Shown: positions 41,076 to 49,005 of the stretch, piece by piece | How the letters are laid out: every line of letters starts with the position of its first letter | How positions within the stretch are numbered: position 1 is the first letter of the stretch | DNA from: JAXGPP01 sp964436865 | GTDB taxonomy: Bacteria > Planctomycetota > Planctomycetia > Pirellulales > Thermoguttaceae | Direction: 5' to 3' | DNA: 51,136 nucleotides | NCBI GenBank assembly: GCA_964436865.1 | Contig: CAYTFK010000010.1 | Location: forward strand, 1 to 51,136 | Position numbers and translations under genes: made by a program | The notes under the pieces: generated by a model | Database searches by the model: none | Seen by the model: the letters and a program-made list of their open reading frames with translations, nothing else | What the model was told of the DNA's origin: nothing

Positions 41076-42185
41076 ATGATCCACGACGTAACCCTGATAA
41101 CCGGAGATGGAGTAGGCCCGGAACTTGCTGACGCCGCACGCCGCACGATCGACGCCACCGGCGCCCAGATCAATTGGGACGTGCAGGAAGCCGGGGTGGA
41201 TGTCATGGAACGGACCGGGACTCCCTTGCCGGACGCCGTGCTGGAGAGCATTCGCCGCACCCGATGTGCGCTCAAGGCTCCGATCACCACCCCTGTGGGG
41301 ACCGGGTTCCGCAGCATCAATGTCCATCTCCGGCAGGAGCTTGGCCTTTACGCCTGCGTCCGCCCGTGCAAGCAGTATGCGGGGGTCCGCACGTTCTTCA
41401 CGAGTGTGCCAGTCGATCTGGTGATTGTCCGCGAGAACACCGAGGACCTTTACGCGGGCATCGAGTTCGAGCAGGGCAAGCCGGCCACGGCTGCGCTGGT
41501 CGACCACATCAACGAGATTTCTCCGGGCAAGCGGATCAAGTCGGGTCGCGACGAAACGGGCATTTCGATCAAGCCGATCAGCATTTCGGGCACGACGCAG
41601 ATCGTCCGCTATGCCTTCGAGTATGCCAAGGCGAACAACCGCAAGAAAGTGACCGCGGTCCATAAGGCAAACATCATGAAGTTCACCGACGGCCTGTACC
41701 TCGACGTCGCCCGCAAGGTGGCGCAGGAATACGCCGGTGCGGGGATCGAGTTCGAAGACCGGATCGTCGACAACATGTGCATGCAACTGGTGCAGAAGCC
41801 CGAGTTGTACGACGTGATCGTGCTGCCGAATCTCTACGGTGACATTCTCAGCGATCTGGCAGCCGGACTGGTGGGAGGATTGGGCGTCGCCCCCGGCATG
41901 AATGTTGGCGCCGGCGGGGCGGTGTTCGAGGCCACGCATGGCTCTGCGCCCAAATACAAGGGGCAGAACAAGGTCAATCCGACGGCGCTGATCCTCTCCG
42001 GCGTGCTCATGCTTCGCTACTTGAAAGAGATGGAGGCCGCCGACCGCCTCGAGCGAGCGGTCGCGGCGGTGATCGCTGAAGGGAAGAGCGTCACCTACGA
42101 CCTCAAGCCCCATCGCGACGATCCCACCGCAGTGGGAACTCGTGAGATGGCCGACGCGATCGTGGCCAGGATTCAGCAGGGCTGA
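41076..42185 (+). CDS. Isocitrate/isopropylmalate dehydrogenase family, probably NAD-dependent isocitrate dehydrogenase
   Basis: 369 residues, ATG at 41076 with GAGGA six bases upstream. The substrate loop FRSINVHLRQELGLYACVRP has the Ser-x-Asn pattern of isocitrate enzymes rather than the leucine-pathway one. Further: IVRENTEDLYAGIEFEQG, KPISISGTTQIVRYAFEYA, VHKANIMKFTDGLYLDV, the metal-binding NLYGDILSDLAAGLVGGLG, and the cofactor loop ATHGSAPKYKGQNKVNPTALILSG, of the short type seen in NAD-using enzymes. Likely oxidises isocitrate to 2-oxoglutarate in the TCA cycle; homoisocitrate or another hydroxyacid cannot be excluded. Followed after 29 bases by a GH78-like gene, an odd partner. Confidence 0.88.
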   Translation: MIHDVTLITGDGVGPELADAARRTIDATGAQINWDVQEAGVDVMERTGTPLPDAVLESIRRTRCALKAPITTPVGTGFRSINVHLRQELGLYACVRPCKQYAGVRTFFTSVPVDLVIVRENTEDLYAGIEFEQGKPATAALVDHINEISPGKRIKSGRDETGISIKPISISGTTQIVRYAFEYAKANNRKKVTAVHKANIMKFTDGLYLDVARKVAQEYAGAGIEFEDRIVDNMCMQLVQKPELYDVIVLPNLYGDILSDLAAGLVGGLGVAPGMNVGAGGAVFEATHGSAPKYKGQNKVNPTALILSGVLMLRYLKEMEAADRLERAVAAVIAEGKSVTYDLKPHRDDPTAVGTREMADAIVARIQQG

Positions 42186-42214
42186 CCATTGAGCAAGCAA
42201 CCGAGGAGCCTCCC

Positions 42215-44617
42215 GTGCGACCAGCGTTGATTCTTCTGGCGGCCGCCTGCCTTGCGCCCGCGGCGATTGCCGACGACGATACCGCCTTCCGCTCCGCTCA
42301 ACCGGTCTGGCCGGATGGCCGACAGGAAGAGATGAACCTCATGGTGGGGTTCCGAGCCAAGCTGACCAGGCCGGAAGCCAAACCGGCGGTCTTGCGGGTC
42401 GCGGCTGCGACGATCTACCGGGTGAGCGTCAATGGCGATTTCGTCGGCCACGGGCCGGCGAGAGCGGCGCACGGTTACTACCGCGTCGACGAGTGGGATC
42501 TGACTCCGCGACTGCGACCTGGTGAAAACGTTGTGGCGATCGAGGTGGCCGGTTACAACGTCAACAGCTACTACGTTCTCGACCAGCCGTCGTTCCTGCA
42601 GGCCGAGGTCGTGTCGGGCGATGACGTGCTCGCCTCCACGGGCGGGGCCGGGGCCCGGTTCGAGGCGGGCATTCTCGAGTATCGAGTGCAGAAGGTTCAG
42701 CGGTACAGCTTCCAGCGGCCGTTTATCGAGGTTTACCGGCTTGCGCCGGGTTTTGACCAGTGGAAGCGCGAAGCCGCTGCCTCGCTCGCCGGGGTATCGC
42801 TGGCGGTTCAGTCCGACAAGGCGAACTTGCCTCGCGGAGTGCCCTACCCGGATTTCGCTTTGCGAAAGCCCGTTGGCCTGCTCGGCCGGGGGCGGATGGA
42901 AGCGGCGGAGCCGAAGCAACTGTGGAAGGACCGGTCGCTGGTGAATATTGGTGACAAACTCCAGGGTTATCCCGAGGGCGAACTGGCGGTGATTCCGACC
43001 ATCGAGGCGCAGCGGCTTGTCTCAGTGCCGGCCGCGGAGAGCGAGGCGGCGAACCCGGAGGAAGCGATCCGCCTGGGGAAGGGTGAGTACCGAATCGTCG
43101 ACCTGGGGTTGAACGCGAGTGGTTTCCTCGGCGCGACGATTACGGCCGAAGAGAAGACGCGGCTGTGGTTTGTGTTCGATGAGGTGCTCACTGAGAACGA
43201 TGTCGATTTCAAACGTCTGGGCTGCGCCAATATTGTCGAGTACCAACTCGAACCAGGGACGTACCAGGTTGAATCGATCGAACCGTACACGCTGCGGTAC
43301 CTGAAGCTGGTTTGTCTTGAAGGCCGCTCTACGGTCAAGGACGTGTTTCTGCGAGAATACTCGCATCCGGCGGTGGCGGCGACGTTCCGCTCGAGCGACG
43401 AGCGGCTCAACCGGCTGTTTGCGGCGGGCGTGGAGACTTACCGCCAGAACGCGGTGGACATCTTCATGGACTGCCCGTCGCGCGAGCGGGCCGGGTGGCT
43501 GTGCGACAGCTTTTTCACGGCGCGCGTGGAGCGCGATCTCACCGGTGGTTCGCCGATCGAGCGGAATTTCCTGGAGAACTACCGGCTGCCCGAGCGGTTC
43601 GAGCACCTGCCCGAGGGGATGCTCCCGATGTGCTATCCGGCCGACCACAACGACGGGGTCTTCATCCCCAACTGGGCGATGTGGTTCGTGGTGCAGCTCG
43701 AGGAGTTTGCCGCCCGCGGGGGCGATCGGGCGACGATCGACGCGCTGCGGCCCAAGGTGCTCAAGCTGCTCGATTACCTGGGGGGGTTTGAGAACAGCGA
43801 CGGGCTGCTCGAGAAACTGCCGAGCTGGGTGTTTGTCGAATGGTCGGAGGCCAACAAGTTCGTGCAGGACGTGAACTACCCGAGCAACATGCTCTACGCC
43901 GGGGCGCTGTCTTCAGCCGGTCGGGTGTACGGAATGCCCGAGTTGATCGAGAAGGCGGGCGGCGTGCGCGAGACGGTTCGCCAGCAGTCGTTCGACGGCG
44001 AGTTCTTCGTCGACAATGCGGTGCGGCGCGACGGGAAGTTGGAGGTCACGCGGAACCGGACGGAAGTCTGCCAGTATTTCGCGTTCTTCTTCGACGTGGC
44101 CAGCCCCACAACGCACGGCGAGCTTTGGAAGCGGCTCCGCGACCAGTTCGGTCCGCACCGGCAGGAGACCAAGGCCTTCGCCGAGGTGCACCCAGCCAAC
44201 TCGTTCATCGGCAACATGCTGCGGATGGAACTCCTGTCGCGGAACGGGCGGGGCCAGCAGATCCTCGACGAATCGATCGCCTATCTGCTGTACATGGCGG
44301 ACCGCACGGGCACGCTGTGGGAGAACGTGGGCGCGTACGCAAGCTGCAACCACGGCTTCGCGTCGCACATCTGCCACACGCTGTACCGCGATGTGCTGGG
44401 GGTGTATCGCTGGGACCGGGCGAAGAAGCACGTTTCGCTGCGGCTGGCCGACATCGACCTCGACTGGTGTGAGGGTTCGCTGCCGACGCCGGAGGGGGCA
44501 ATCCGCCTCCGCTGGGAGAAGCATGGGGAGACGCTGACGTACCAGGTCCAGCTTCCGCCAGGTTACACGGTCGATGTAAAGAACCTGAGCGGAAAGACGC
44601 TGGAAGAGGCCCGATAG
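42215..44617 (+). CDS. Alpha-L-rhamnosidase-like six-hairpin glycosidase, secreted
   Basis: 800 residues. GTG at 42215 is the start: GAGGAG lies just upstream and the N-terminus is a signal peptide (LILLAAACLAPAAIADDD). An N-terminal beta domain with lectin-like strands (LRVAAATIYRVSVNGDFVGHGPAR) resembles GH78 domains; the (alpha/alpha)6 barrel follows. The catalytic-site motif is DCPSRERAGWLCDS (419-432), where E424 would be the general acid, and GTLWENVGAY (E703) the general-base candidate. This differs from the classic DCPQRDE form of the other GH78 in the window, so it may belong to a GH78-like subgroup with another sugar preference. Extracellular; linked to the isocitrate dehydrogenase gene by position only. 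Confidence 0.82.
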   Translation: MRPALILLAAACLAPAAIADDDTAFRSAQPVWPDGRQEEMNLMVGFRAKLTRPEAKPAVLRVAAATIYRVSVNGDFVGHGPARAAHGYYRVDEWDLTPRLRPGENVVAIEVAGYNVNSYYVLDQPSFLQAEVVSGDDVLASTGGAGARFEAGILEYRVQKVQRYSFQRPFIEVYRLAPGFDQWKREAAASLAGVSLAVQSDKANLPRGVPYPDFALRKPVGLLGRGRMEAAEPKQLWKDRSLVNIGDKLQGYPEGELAVIPTIEAQRLVSVPAAESEAANPEEAIRLGKGEYRIVDLGLNASGFLGATITAEEKTRLWFVFDEVLTENDVDFKRLGCANIVEYQLEPGTYQVESIEPYTLRYLKLVCLEGRSTVKDVFLREYSHPAVAATFRSSDERLNRLFAAGVETYRQNAVDIFMDCPSRERAGWLCDSFFTARVERDLTGGSPIERNFLENYRLPERFEHLPEGMLPMCYPADHNDGVFIPNWAMWFVVQLEEFAARGGDRATIDALRPKVLKLLDYLGGFENSDGLLEKLPSWVFVEWSEANKFVQDVNYPSNMLYAGALSSAGRVYGMPELIEKAGGVRETVRQQSFDGEFFVDNAVRRDGKLEVTRNRTEVCQYFAFFFDVASPTTHGELWKRLRDQFGPHRQETKAFAEVHPANSFIGNMLRMELLSRNGRGQQILDESIAYLLYMADRTGTLWENVGAYASCNHGFASHICHTLYRDVLGVYRWDRAKKHVSLRLADIDLDWCEGSLPTPEGAIRLRWEKHGETLTYQVQLPPGYTVDVKNLSGKTLEEAR

Positions 44618-44730
44618 CGCTCAAGGCGGTGTGGCCGGCAAGCGGCAAGCTGGGGAATCCAGGCTAGCAGTAGGGTGGATTCGCCGGCCTGGAGCGGGCT
44701 GCGAGGGCGCGAAGCGAAACGCCCTTGAGG

Positions 44731-44799
44731 GTGTTTCGCTTGACTACGTCGCGGAGCAAAGCGGCAAGTACAAGGCTGCAGCGGCTTTCGGACGAGGCG
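44731..44799. repeat. Diverged direct repeat, copy A
   Basis: Starts GTGTTTCGCTT and carries CGTCGCG, GCGGCAAGT, CAAGG and ends GGACGAGGCG. Copy B at 44982-45053 has the same words in the same order with many substitutions and short indels. Confidence 0.4.
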
Positions 44800-44981
44800 A
44801 CTCGACGCAAGTGTTTCCACCCCAATGGCTGCCGTGTTGAAGTTCGCAGAGGGGTGCCGGGTCGGCCGGCCGTCGTTGGGCACGGCCGTCGACAACGCCG
44901 AGCGCGGTTTTCAAGCGCGGCATGGACCGGGCCGGCACCGCGGATGGTACATTGTTGCATCGATGCGCAACAGTAAACGCA

Positions 44982-45053
44982 GTGTTTCGCTTCGTGCGTC
45001 GCGCTGGCGCGCGGCAAGTGCAAGGGAGCAAGGGGTTTCGCACAGGACGAGCG
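44982..45053. repeat. Diverged direct repeat, copy B
   Basis: Starts GTGTTTCGCTTCG, with CGTCGCG, GCGCGGCAAGTG, CAAGG and ending GGACGAGCG; same order as copy A at 44731-44799, 251 bases away. Confidence 0.4.
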
Positions 45054-45190
45054 AGCGCAACTTCATACGCACTGTGAGGTACGTGTTGCAGTTGGCGCTC
45101 GATCTCCCCCGGCGGCGGCCCCGGCAAGTTTGCCTTAACGATCGACGAAAGGATGGCTTTCGCATCATCGCCTTCCATTCCGCGAGAGGA

Positions 45191-45292
45191 CGCTGCTTTC
45201 GCGGGAGCGAAAGGGGACGGAAAAAACGCTGCTTTCGCGGGAGCGAAAGGGGACGGAAAAAACGCTGCTTTCGCGGGAGCGAAAGGCGACGG
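45191..45292. repeat. Tandem 36-base hairpin repeats, nearly three copies
   Basis: Two identical units (45191-45226, 45227-45262) and a partial third (45263-45292, with GGCGAC for GGGGAC). Each contains CTTTCGC-GGGA-GCGAAAG, a seven-pair hairpin with four-base loop. On the minus strand the first full units continue with CAGCG and six T, so each reads as a hairpin plus T-run, as in intrinsic terminators. Confidence 0.8.
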
Positions 45293-45461
45293 TAAGGGTT
45301 CGCCGCTGCCAAGCGTCGCGACGGTCGGCGCAGGGAATCGGCGCACGGGCCGGCAGAAGCCAAGCGAGTTGTGAGCAGGTCGAATTGTAAAAGAACGAAC
45401 ACGGGCCGGGCCCGAGTGGTCGGGGGACGCCGTGCCGGCAGACGGATGTGCGTCGCTGCCG
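45221..45461 (-). ncRNA. Candidate small RNA ending at tandem terminator-like repeats
   Basis: Inferred only from signals: a good promoter (45468-45497) reads left into about 240 bases without a credible coding frame and reaches the hairpin/T-run repeats with T tracts at 45257-45262 and 45221-45226. The body contains possible stems (GGCAG/CTGCC near its 5' end, a GGGCC-rich hairpin, CGTCGCGACG). No match to a known RNA family was recognised. Confidence 0.3.
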
Positions 45462-45467
45462 TGCTAT

Positions 45468-45497
45468 AGTATACCAGTGTTCATGTATCTTTGTCAA
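45468..45497 (-). promoter_or_regulatory. Strong leftward promoter with no gene in front of it
   Basis: Minus strand: perfect -35 TTGACA (45497-45492), 18-base spacer, -10 TATACT (45473-45468). It points away from the CaCA gene and into the repeat region. Best promoter match in the window. Confidence 0.55.
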
Positions 45498-45653
45498 TAC
45501 GGAAACCGGCCGATTTTTCGGAGGTTTCTGGGGGGTGCTGCGAGGCTGGGCGCGGCGGAGAGGGGGGAGACGGGCGGCGGCTTGCCTGTCGATTTTGCCG
45601 GGCAGGGGCAATAACCGAGGCGGAATGGACGCAGGCGAGGAGAACCGAATCAC

Positions 45654-46748
45654 ATGATCCTGGTCATCGGCTCGATGGTTGCCGGACTAGTGGCTCTTGT
45701 CGTGGGAGCCGAGTTGCTCGTCCGTGGAGCGTCTCGAATCGCCGCGCTGGTGGGCATCACTCCGCTGGTGATCGGCCTGACGGTGGTCGCCTTCGGCACG
45801 AGCGCTCCAGAGTTGGCGGTCTCGCTCGAGGCAAGCCTCAGTGGTCGGGCCGACATCGCCACGGGTAACGTCGTCGGCAGCAACATCCTCAATGTTCTCT
45901 TCATTCTGGGTCTTGCGGCGCTGGTGGCTCCGCTTGTCGTGTCGAGCCAGTTGGTCCGTTTCGATGTGCCGTTGATGATCGCCGCATCGCTGGGGTTGTT
46001 TCTCGTCGGGCTCGACGGCGGAATCGGACGCATCGAGGGCATGGCGTTGTTCGCCGGGATGCTGCTCTACACGGGCTGGTCGATCCGCCAGAGCCGCAAG
46101 GAGACGGCAGCAGTCCAGAAGGAGCTTGCTCGTGAGTCTGACGGAGAGGCGAAGAAGTCGGCCGTGGCATTGCTGCTCCAGATCGGCTCGATCGCGGGCG
46201 GCCTTGCGCTACTTGCATTGGGGGCCCGATGGCTGGTCGAGGGTGCGGTGACGATTGCCAAATTGTTCGGCGTGAGCGATCTGATGATCGGGCTGACGAT
46301 CGTCGCCGCCGGCACCTCACTACCCGAGGTTGCCACGTCGGTCGTGGCGAGCATCAAGGGGGAGCGGGATATTGCCGTGGGCAACGTTGTCGGGAGCAAT
46401 ATCTTCAATATCCTGTGCGTCCTTGGGCTTTCGGCGGCCGTTTCACCGGGCGGAGTGGAAGTGTCGCCCACGGCCCTGCGACTGGACATTCCGATCATGA
46501 TCGCCGTGGCGGTCGCCTGCCTGCCGATCTTCTTTACCGGACATGTGATTGCGCGATGGGAGGGGGGCCTGTTTCTCGCGTACTATGCGGCATACACCGC
46601 CTACCTGGTCCTGGCCGCCACGAATGAAGCCATCAGCCGCACGTTCGGCGGCATCATGCTCGGTTTTGTCGTGCCGTTGACCGTGGTCACACTGCTGATC
46701 TGCGTTGCGAGAGCGGTGAGATCATCGGCGGGACTGCGGCAGCATTGA
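45654..46748 (+). CDS. CaCA-family sodium/calcium (cation/proton) exchanger, YrbG-like
   Basis: 364 residues, ATG at 45654; ten or eleven membrane helices. The two alpha repeats that form the ion site are clear: GLTVVAFGTSAPELAVSLEA with GNVVGSNILNVLFILG (N-half), and GLTIVAAGTSLPEVATSVVAS with GNVVGSNIFNILCVLG (C-half). The acidic residues in SAPE and SLPE coordinate calcium. A cytoplasmic loop (about 145-172, SRKETAAVQKELARES) lies between halves. Exchanges Ca2+ for Na+ or H+ across the cytoplasmic membrane. Length and topology are normal. Neighbours do not suggest a special role, although the downstream gene is a caspase-fold protein, a family often calcium dependent. Confidence 0.92.
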   Translation: MILVIGSMVAGLVALVVGAELLVRGASRIAALVGITPLVIGLTVVAFGTSAPELAVSLEASLSGRADIATGNVVGSNILNVLFILGLAALVAPLVVSSQLVRFDVPLMIAASLGLFLVGLDGGIGRIEGMALFAGMLLYTGWSIRQSRKETAAVQKELARESDGEAKKSAVALLLQIGSIAGGLALLALGARWLVEGAVTIAKLFGVSDLMIGLTIVAAGTSLPEVATSVVASIKGERDIAVGNVVGSNIFNILCVLGLSAAVSPGGVEVSPTALRLDIPIMIAVAVACLPIFFTGHVIARWEGGLFLAYYAAYTAYLVLAATNEAISRTFGGIMLGFVVPLTVVTLLICVARAVRSSAGLRQH

Positions 46749-46819
46749 TCGCCATCGCCAAGCAACGAATTGCTGACCTTCCTCACCCATGACTTGCGGG
46801 CGAGGGTCTTTTTGGGCGA

Positions 46820-46841
46820 CCGGCAGAAAAGGAACTGCCGG
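46820..46841 (+). terminator. Hairpin downstream of the CaCA gene
   Basis: CCGGCAG (46820-46826) and CTGCCGG (46835-46841) with an eight-base loop AAAAGGAA. There is no T-run after it, so it is a weak terminator candidate. Confidence 0.3.
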
Positions 46842-46938
46842 CCGAGGGGCGGAGGACAGAATCGTATTCCGTCCGGAGCGGATTACAAATCCGGCCTACT
46901 GGTGACTTCTTTCCTGCCGCTCGCCTTGGAGCCTTGCC

Positions 46939-48954
46939 ATGAAAGCAATTGCCGCCGCCAGCCTGTTGGCGTTTGCCCTCGGAAGTGCATTCGCCGCTGC
47001 CGCCGAACCTACGCCCGGCCGGGCGCTCTTGATCGGGATTCAGGACTACACGAAGGCCCCTCGGCTCGTGGGCGTGGAACGGGACGTTCGCGTGCTGGAA
47101 GCCACACTCATCGAGCGGGGCGGATATCCGGCGGATCGGGTACGGACGATCGTCAATGCGGCGCGGGGTGGCGACGCCGACTTCGGCGAGCCCCGCTCAG
47201 AAAGCGAATCCTTGAAGGCCGAGATCGCGTTGTGGCTCGCGGACTGCCGCGCGGACGAGGCGATGCTCCTGTACTTCAGCGGCCACGGATTCCGCGACGA
47301 TCAGAATCGCCTCTATCTTGCCGCAGTCGATTGCGACCCGGCCGATCCCAAGCCAGGCGGGATCCCGGTTGCCGAGTTGCGTCAGATGCTCGTCGACTGC
47401 CCGGCGCGGTCGAAGCTGCTGGTGCTCGACGCCTGCCACGCCGGCAGCGCCGGGTCGGCCCGCCCGGCGAATTCCGCCCAGGCCAATGAACTGAACGAGT
47501 TCTTCGAGCAGACCGAGGGCCTCGTCACGCTGGCCAGTTGCACGGGTGAGGAGACGAGCCAACTTTGGCCGGCCAAGAAACAGTCGCTGTTTGCCTACTG
47601 GCTGGCCCAGGGGCTGCGAGGGCACGCCGACCGCGAACCGCTGGGGCAGATTACGCTCAACGAGCTGGACGACTACGTCTCCCAAAAGGTCCGCTGGTCG
47701 GCCAGGAAGCTCTGGTCGCTGGAGCAAACACCCACGCGCCTGCAAGGACCGGGCGTTACCGCCGATACGGATTTTCAACTCCGACCCTGCGATCTCAAGA
47801 CATTGCTGGACGACCTCGCGGAGCAAATAGACGTGTTCATCCGGCTGGCCGGCATCGAGGCTGTGGGGATCGTGCCCGAGTTTGTCAGCGGCCAGAGCGG
47901 CAACCGCCTGGGCCGGGAGTACGGACTTCTGGCGGCAAATTGCCCGGTGGAACTGGCCAATCTGCTCTCAGTCAAGAGCGAAGGCGACTACCGCGTGCTG
48001 AGCATCAACGCGATCCGCGAGACGCTTCAAGAGAAGGGCATCGCTCCCCGGGACGTCGGCACCAGCAGGTCGCGAGGGTTGTCGGTGGAGGGGAATTCGG
48101 TGGGGGCGCTCGTCGATGGGAGGGTGATCGGCCTTCAAGGCGACGCACTCGCCCTGCAATGCAACCTGCTCGGCACGGCGGACGAGTCGCTGCTGGGCGT
48201 TGCCGGCGGAACGGCGCGGCTGTGCGGATCGGAGCTGGCCATGCAGGGCGCGAGCGGGGTTGTTGAACCGGTTGTTGAGCCGCAAGCCACCTACCGACCC
48301 GATCTGATGCCCGCGCAGATCGACGCCGCAGCGCCGCACCCGGCGGGCGACAGCGCATTTCCCTATGGAGTTCGGGTGATGGTGAGGGGAAGCGACGGGA
48401 AGCTCGCGGAGCGAGAGCCCATTATCCAGGGCAACCTCGGCACGGTTTCACTCCAGCAGGATGAGGTATTTGAGCTCTACGTGGCCAACCGCAGCGGCGA
48501 GCCGGTGTTCGCCCGGGTGCTGGTCGATGGCCTGAACACGCTGCCAGAGAAGTCGCAGACCAAGGGGCTCGTGGTCGAGCCGGCGTTGGTGGATGAGTGG
48601 CGCCAGGGCCAGCCGGTGAACCTGGTCGAAGCGCGGGCGTGGGGACCGCTGGAGCCGAGCCGGGAATACGCCATCCGCGGTTTCTTTCGGCGGACGGGGG
48701 CCGACGCCGAGTGCGACGAGTTCAAGGTGGTCGATGCCACGCGGGCGATGGCTTCCGAAGCCAGCTACGCCGATCAATTGGGGCTCATCACCGCGGCTTT
48801 CTACCAGCCGACGACGAAAGGTCCGCTGGAACGCGGTTCGAGAGGCTTCGGGATCGGCCGCGGCATGCGCTATCGCACGCAGACAGAAACGTATAGCGGA
48901 GACGAAGTACCCGGCCGGATCCTGGCGGTGGTGCACATCCGCTACGGACCGTGA
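46939..48954 (+). CDS. Caspase-family (C14) protein with FlgO/CsgG-like and DUF4384-like regions, secreted
   Basis: 671 residues from ATG 46939, signal peptide MKAIAAASLLAFALGSAFAAAA. The caspase-hemoglobinase fold covers about 27-270: RALLIGIQDY, LLYFSGHGFRD with catalytic H116, and LLVLDACHAGSAG with catalytic C166. Residues about 285-430 (LGREYGLLAANCPVELANLL, YRVLSINAIRETLQEKGI, LVDGRVIGLQGDALALQCNLLGT) resemble the FlgO/CsgG N-terminal periplasmic fold. Residues about 475-540 (VRVMVRGSDGKLAEREPI, DEVFELYVANRSGEPVFARVLVDG) resemble DUF4384. Metacaspase-like proteases cut after Arg or Lys; target unknown. Exported, so not an intracellular death protease. Tail-to-tail with a second caspase gene 51 bases away. 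Confidence 0.82.
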   Translation: MKAIAAASLLAFALGSAFAAAAEPTPGRALLIGIQDYTKAPRLVGVERDVRVLEATLIERGGYPADRVRTIVNAARGGDADFGEPRSESESLKAEIALWLADCRADEAMLLYFSGHGFRDDQNRLYLAAVDCDPADPKPGGIPVAELRQMLVDCPARSKLLVLDACHAGSAGSARPANSAQANELNEFFEQTEGLVTLASCTGEETSQLWPAKKQSLFAYWLAQGLRGHADREPLGQITLNELDDYVSQKVRWSARKLWSLEQTPTRLQGPGVTADTDFQLRPCDLKTLLDDLAEQIDVFIRLAGIEAVGIVPEFVSGQSGNRLGREYGLLAANCPVELANLLSVKSEGDYRVLSINAIRETLQEKGIAPRDVGTSRSRGLSVEGNSVGALVDGRVIGLQGDALALQCNLLGTADESLLGVAGGTARLCGSELAMQGASGVVEPVVEPQATYRPDLMPAQIDAAAPHPAGDSAFPYGVRVMVRGSDGKLAEREPIIQGNLGTVSLQQDEVFELYVANRSGEPVFARVLVDGLNTLPEKSQTKGLVVEPALVDEWRQGQPVNLVEARAWGPLEPSREYAIRGFFRRTGADAECDEFKVVDATRAMASEASYADQLGLITAAFYQPTTKGPLERGSRGFGIGRGMRYRTQTETYSGDEVPGRILAVVHIRYGP

Positions 48955-49005
48955 CGGCGGTGAGCCTGTCGCGATCGGTTGGCCTTCGGCACGGCGCATG
49001 CTCCG

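Larger units (their letters stand above)
44618..45653. other. Gene-free, repeat-rich region of about 1 kb
   Basis: No open frame here has family features; those present change frame around repeats and have odd Arg/Pro-rich composition. The region holds two diverged copies of a 70-base segment, three tandem copies of a 36-base hairpin unit, and a good leftward promoter. It may encode small RNA. It also carries the unidentified promoter of the downstream CaCA exchanger. Confidence 0.5.

Noticed and set aside
45165..45653. 162-codon leftward frame across the hairpin repeats
   Set aside because: The repeated SRESSVFSVPFR phrase is only the 36-base repeat being translated; no start context or family features.
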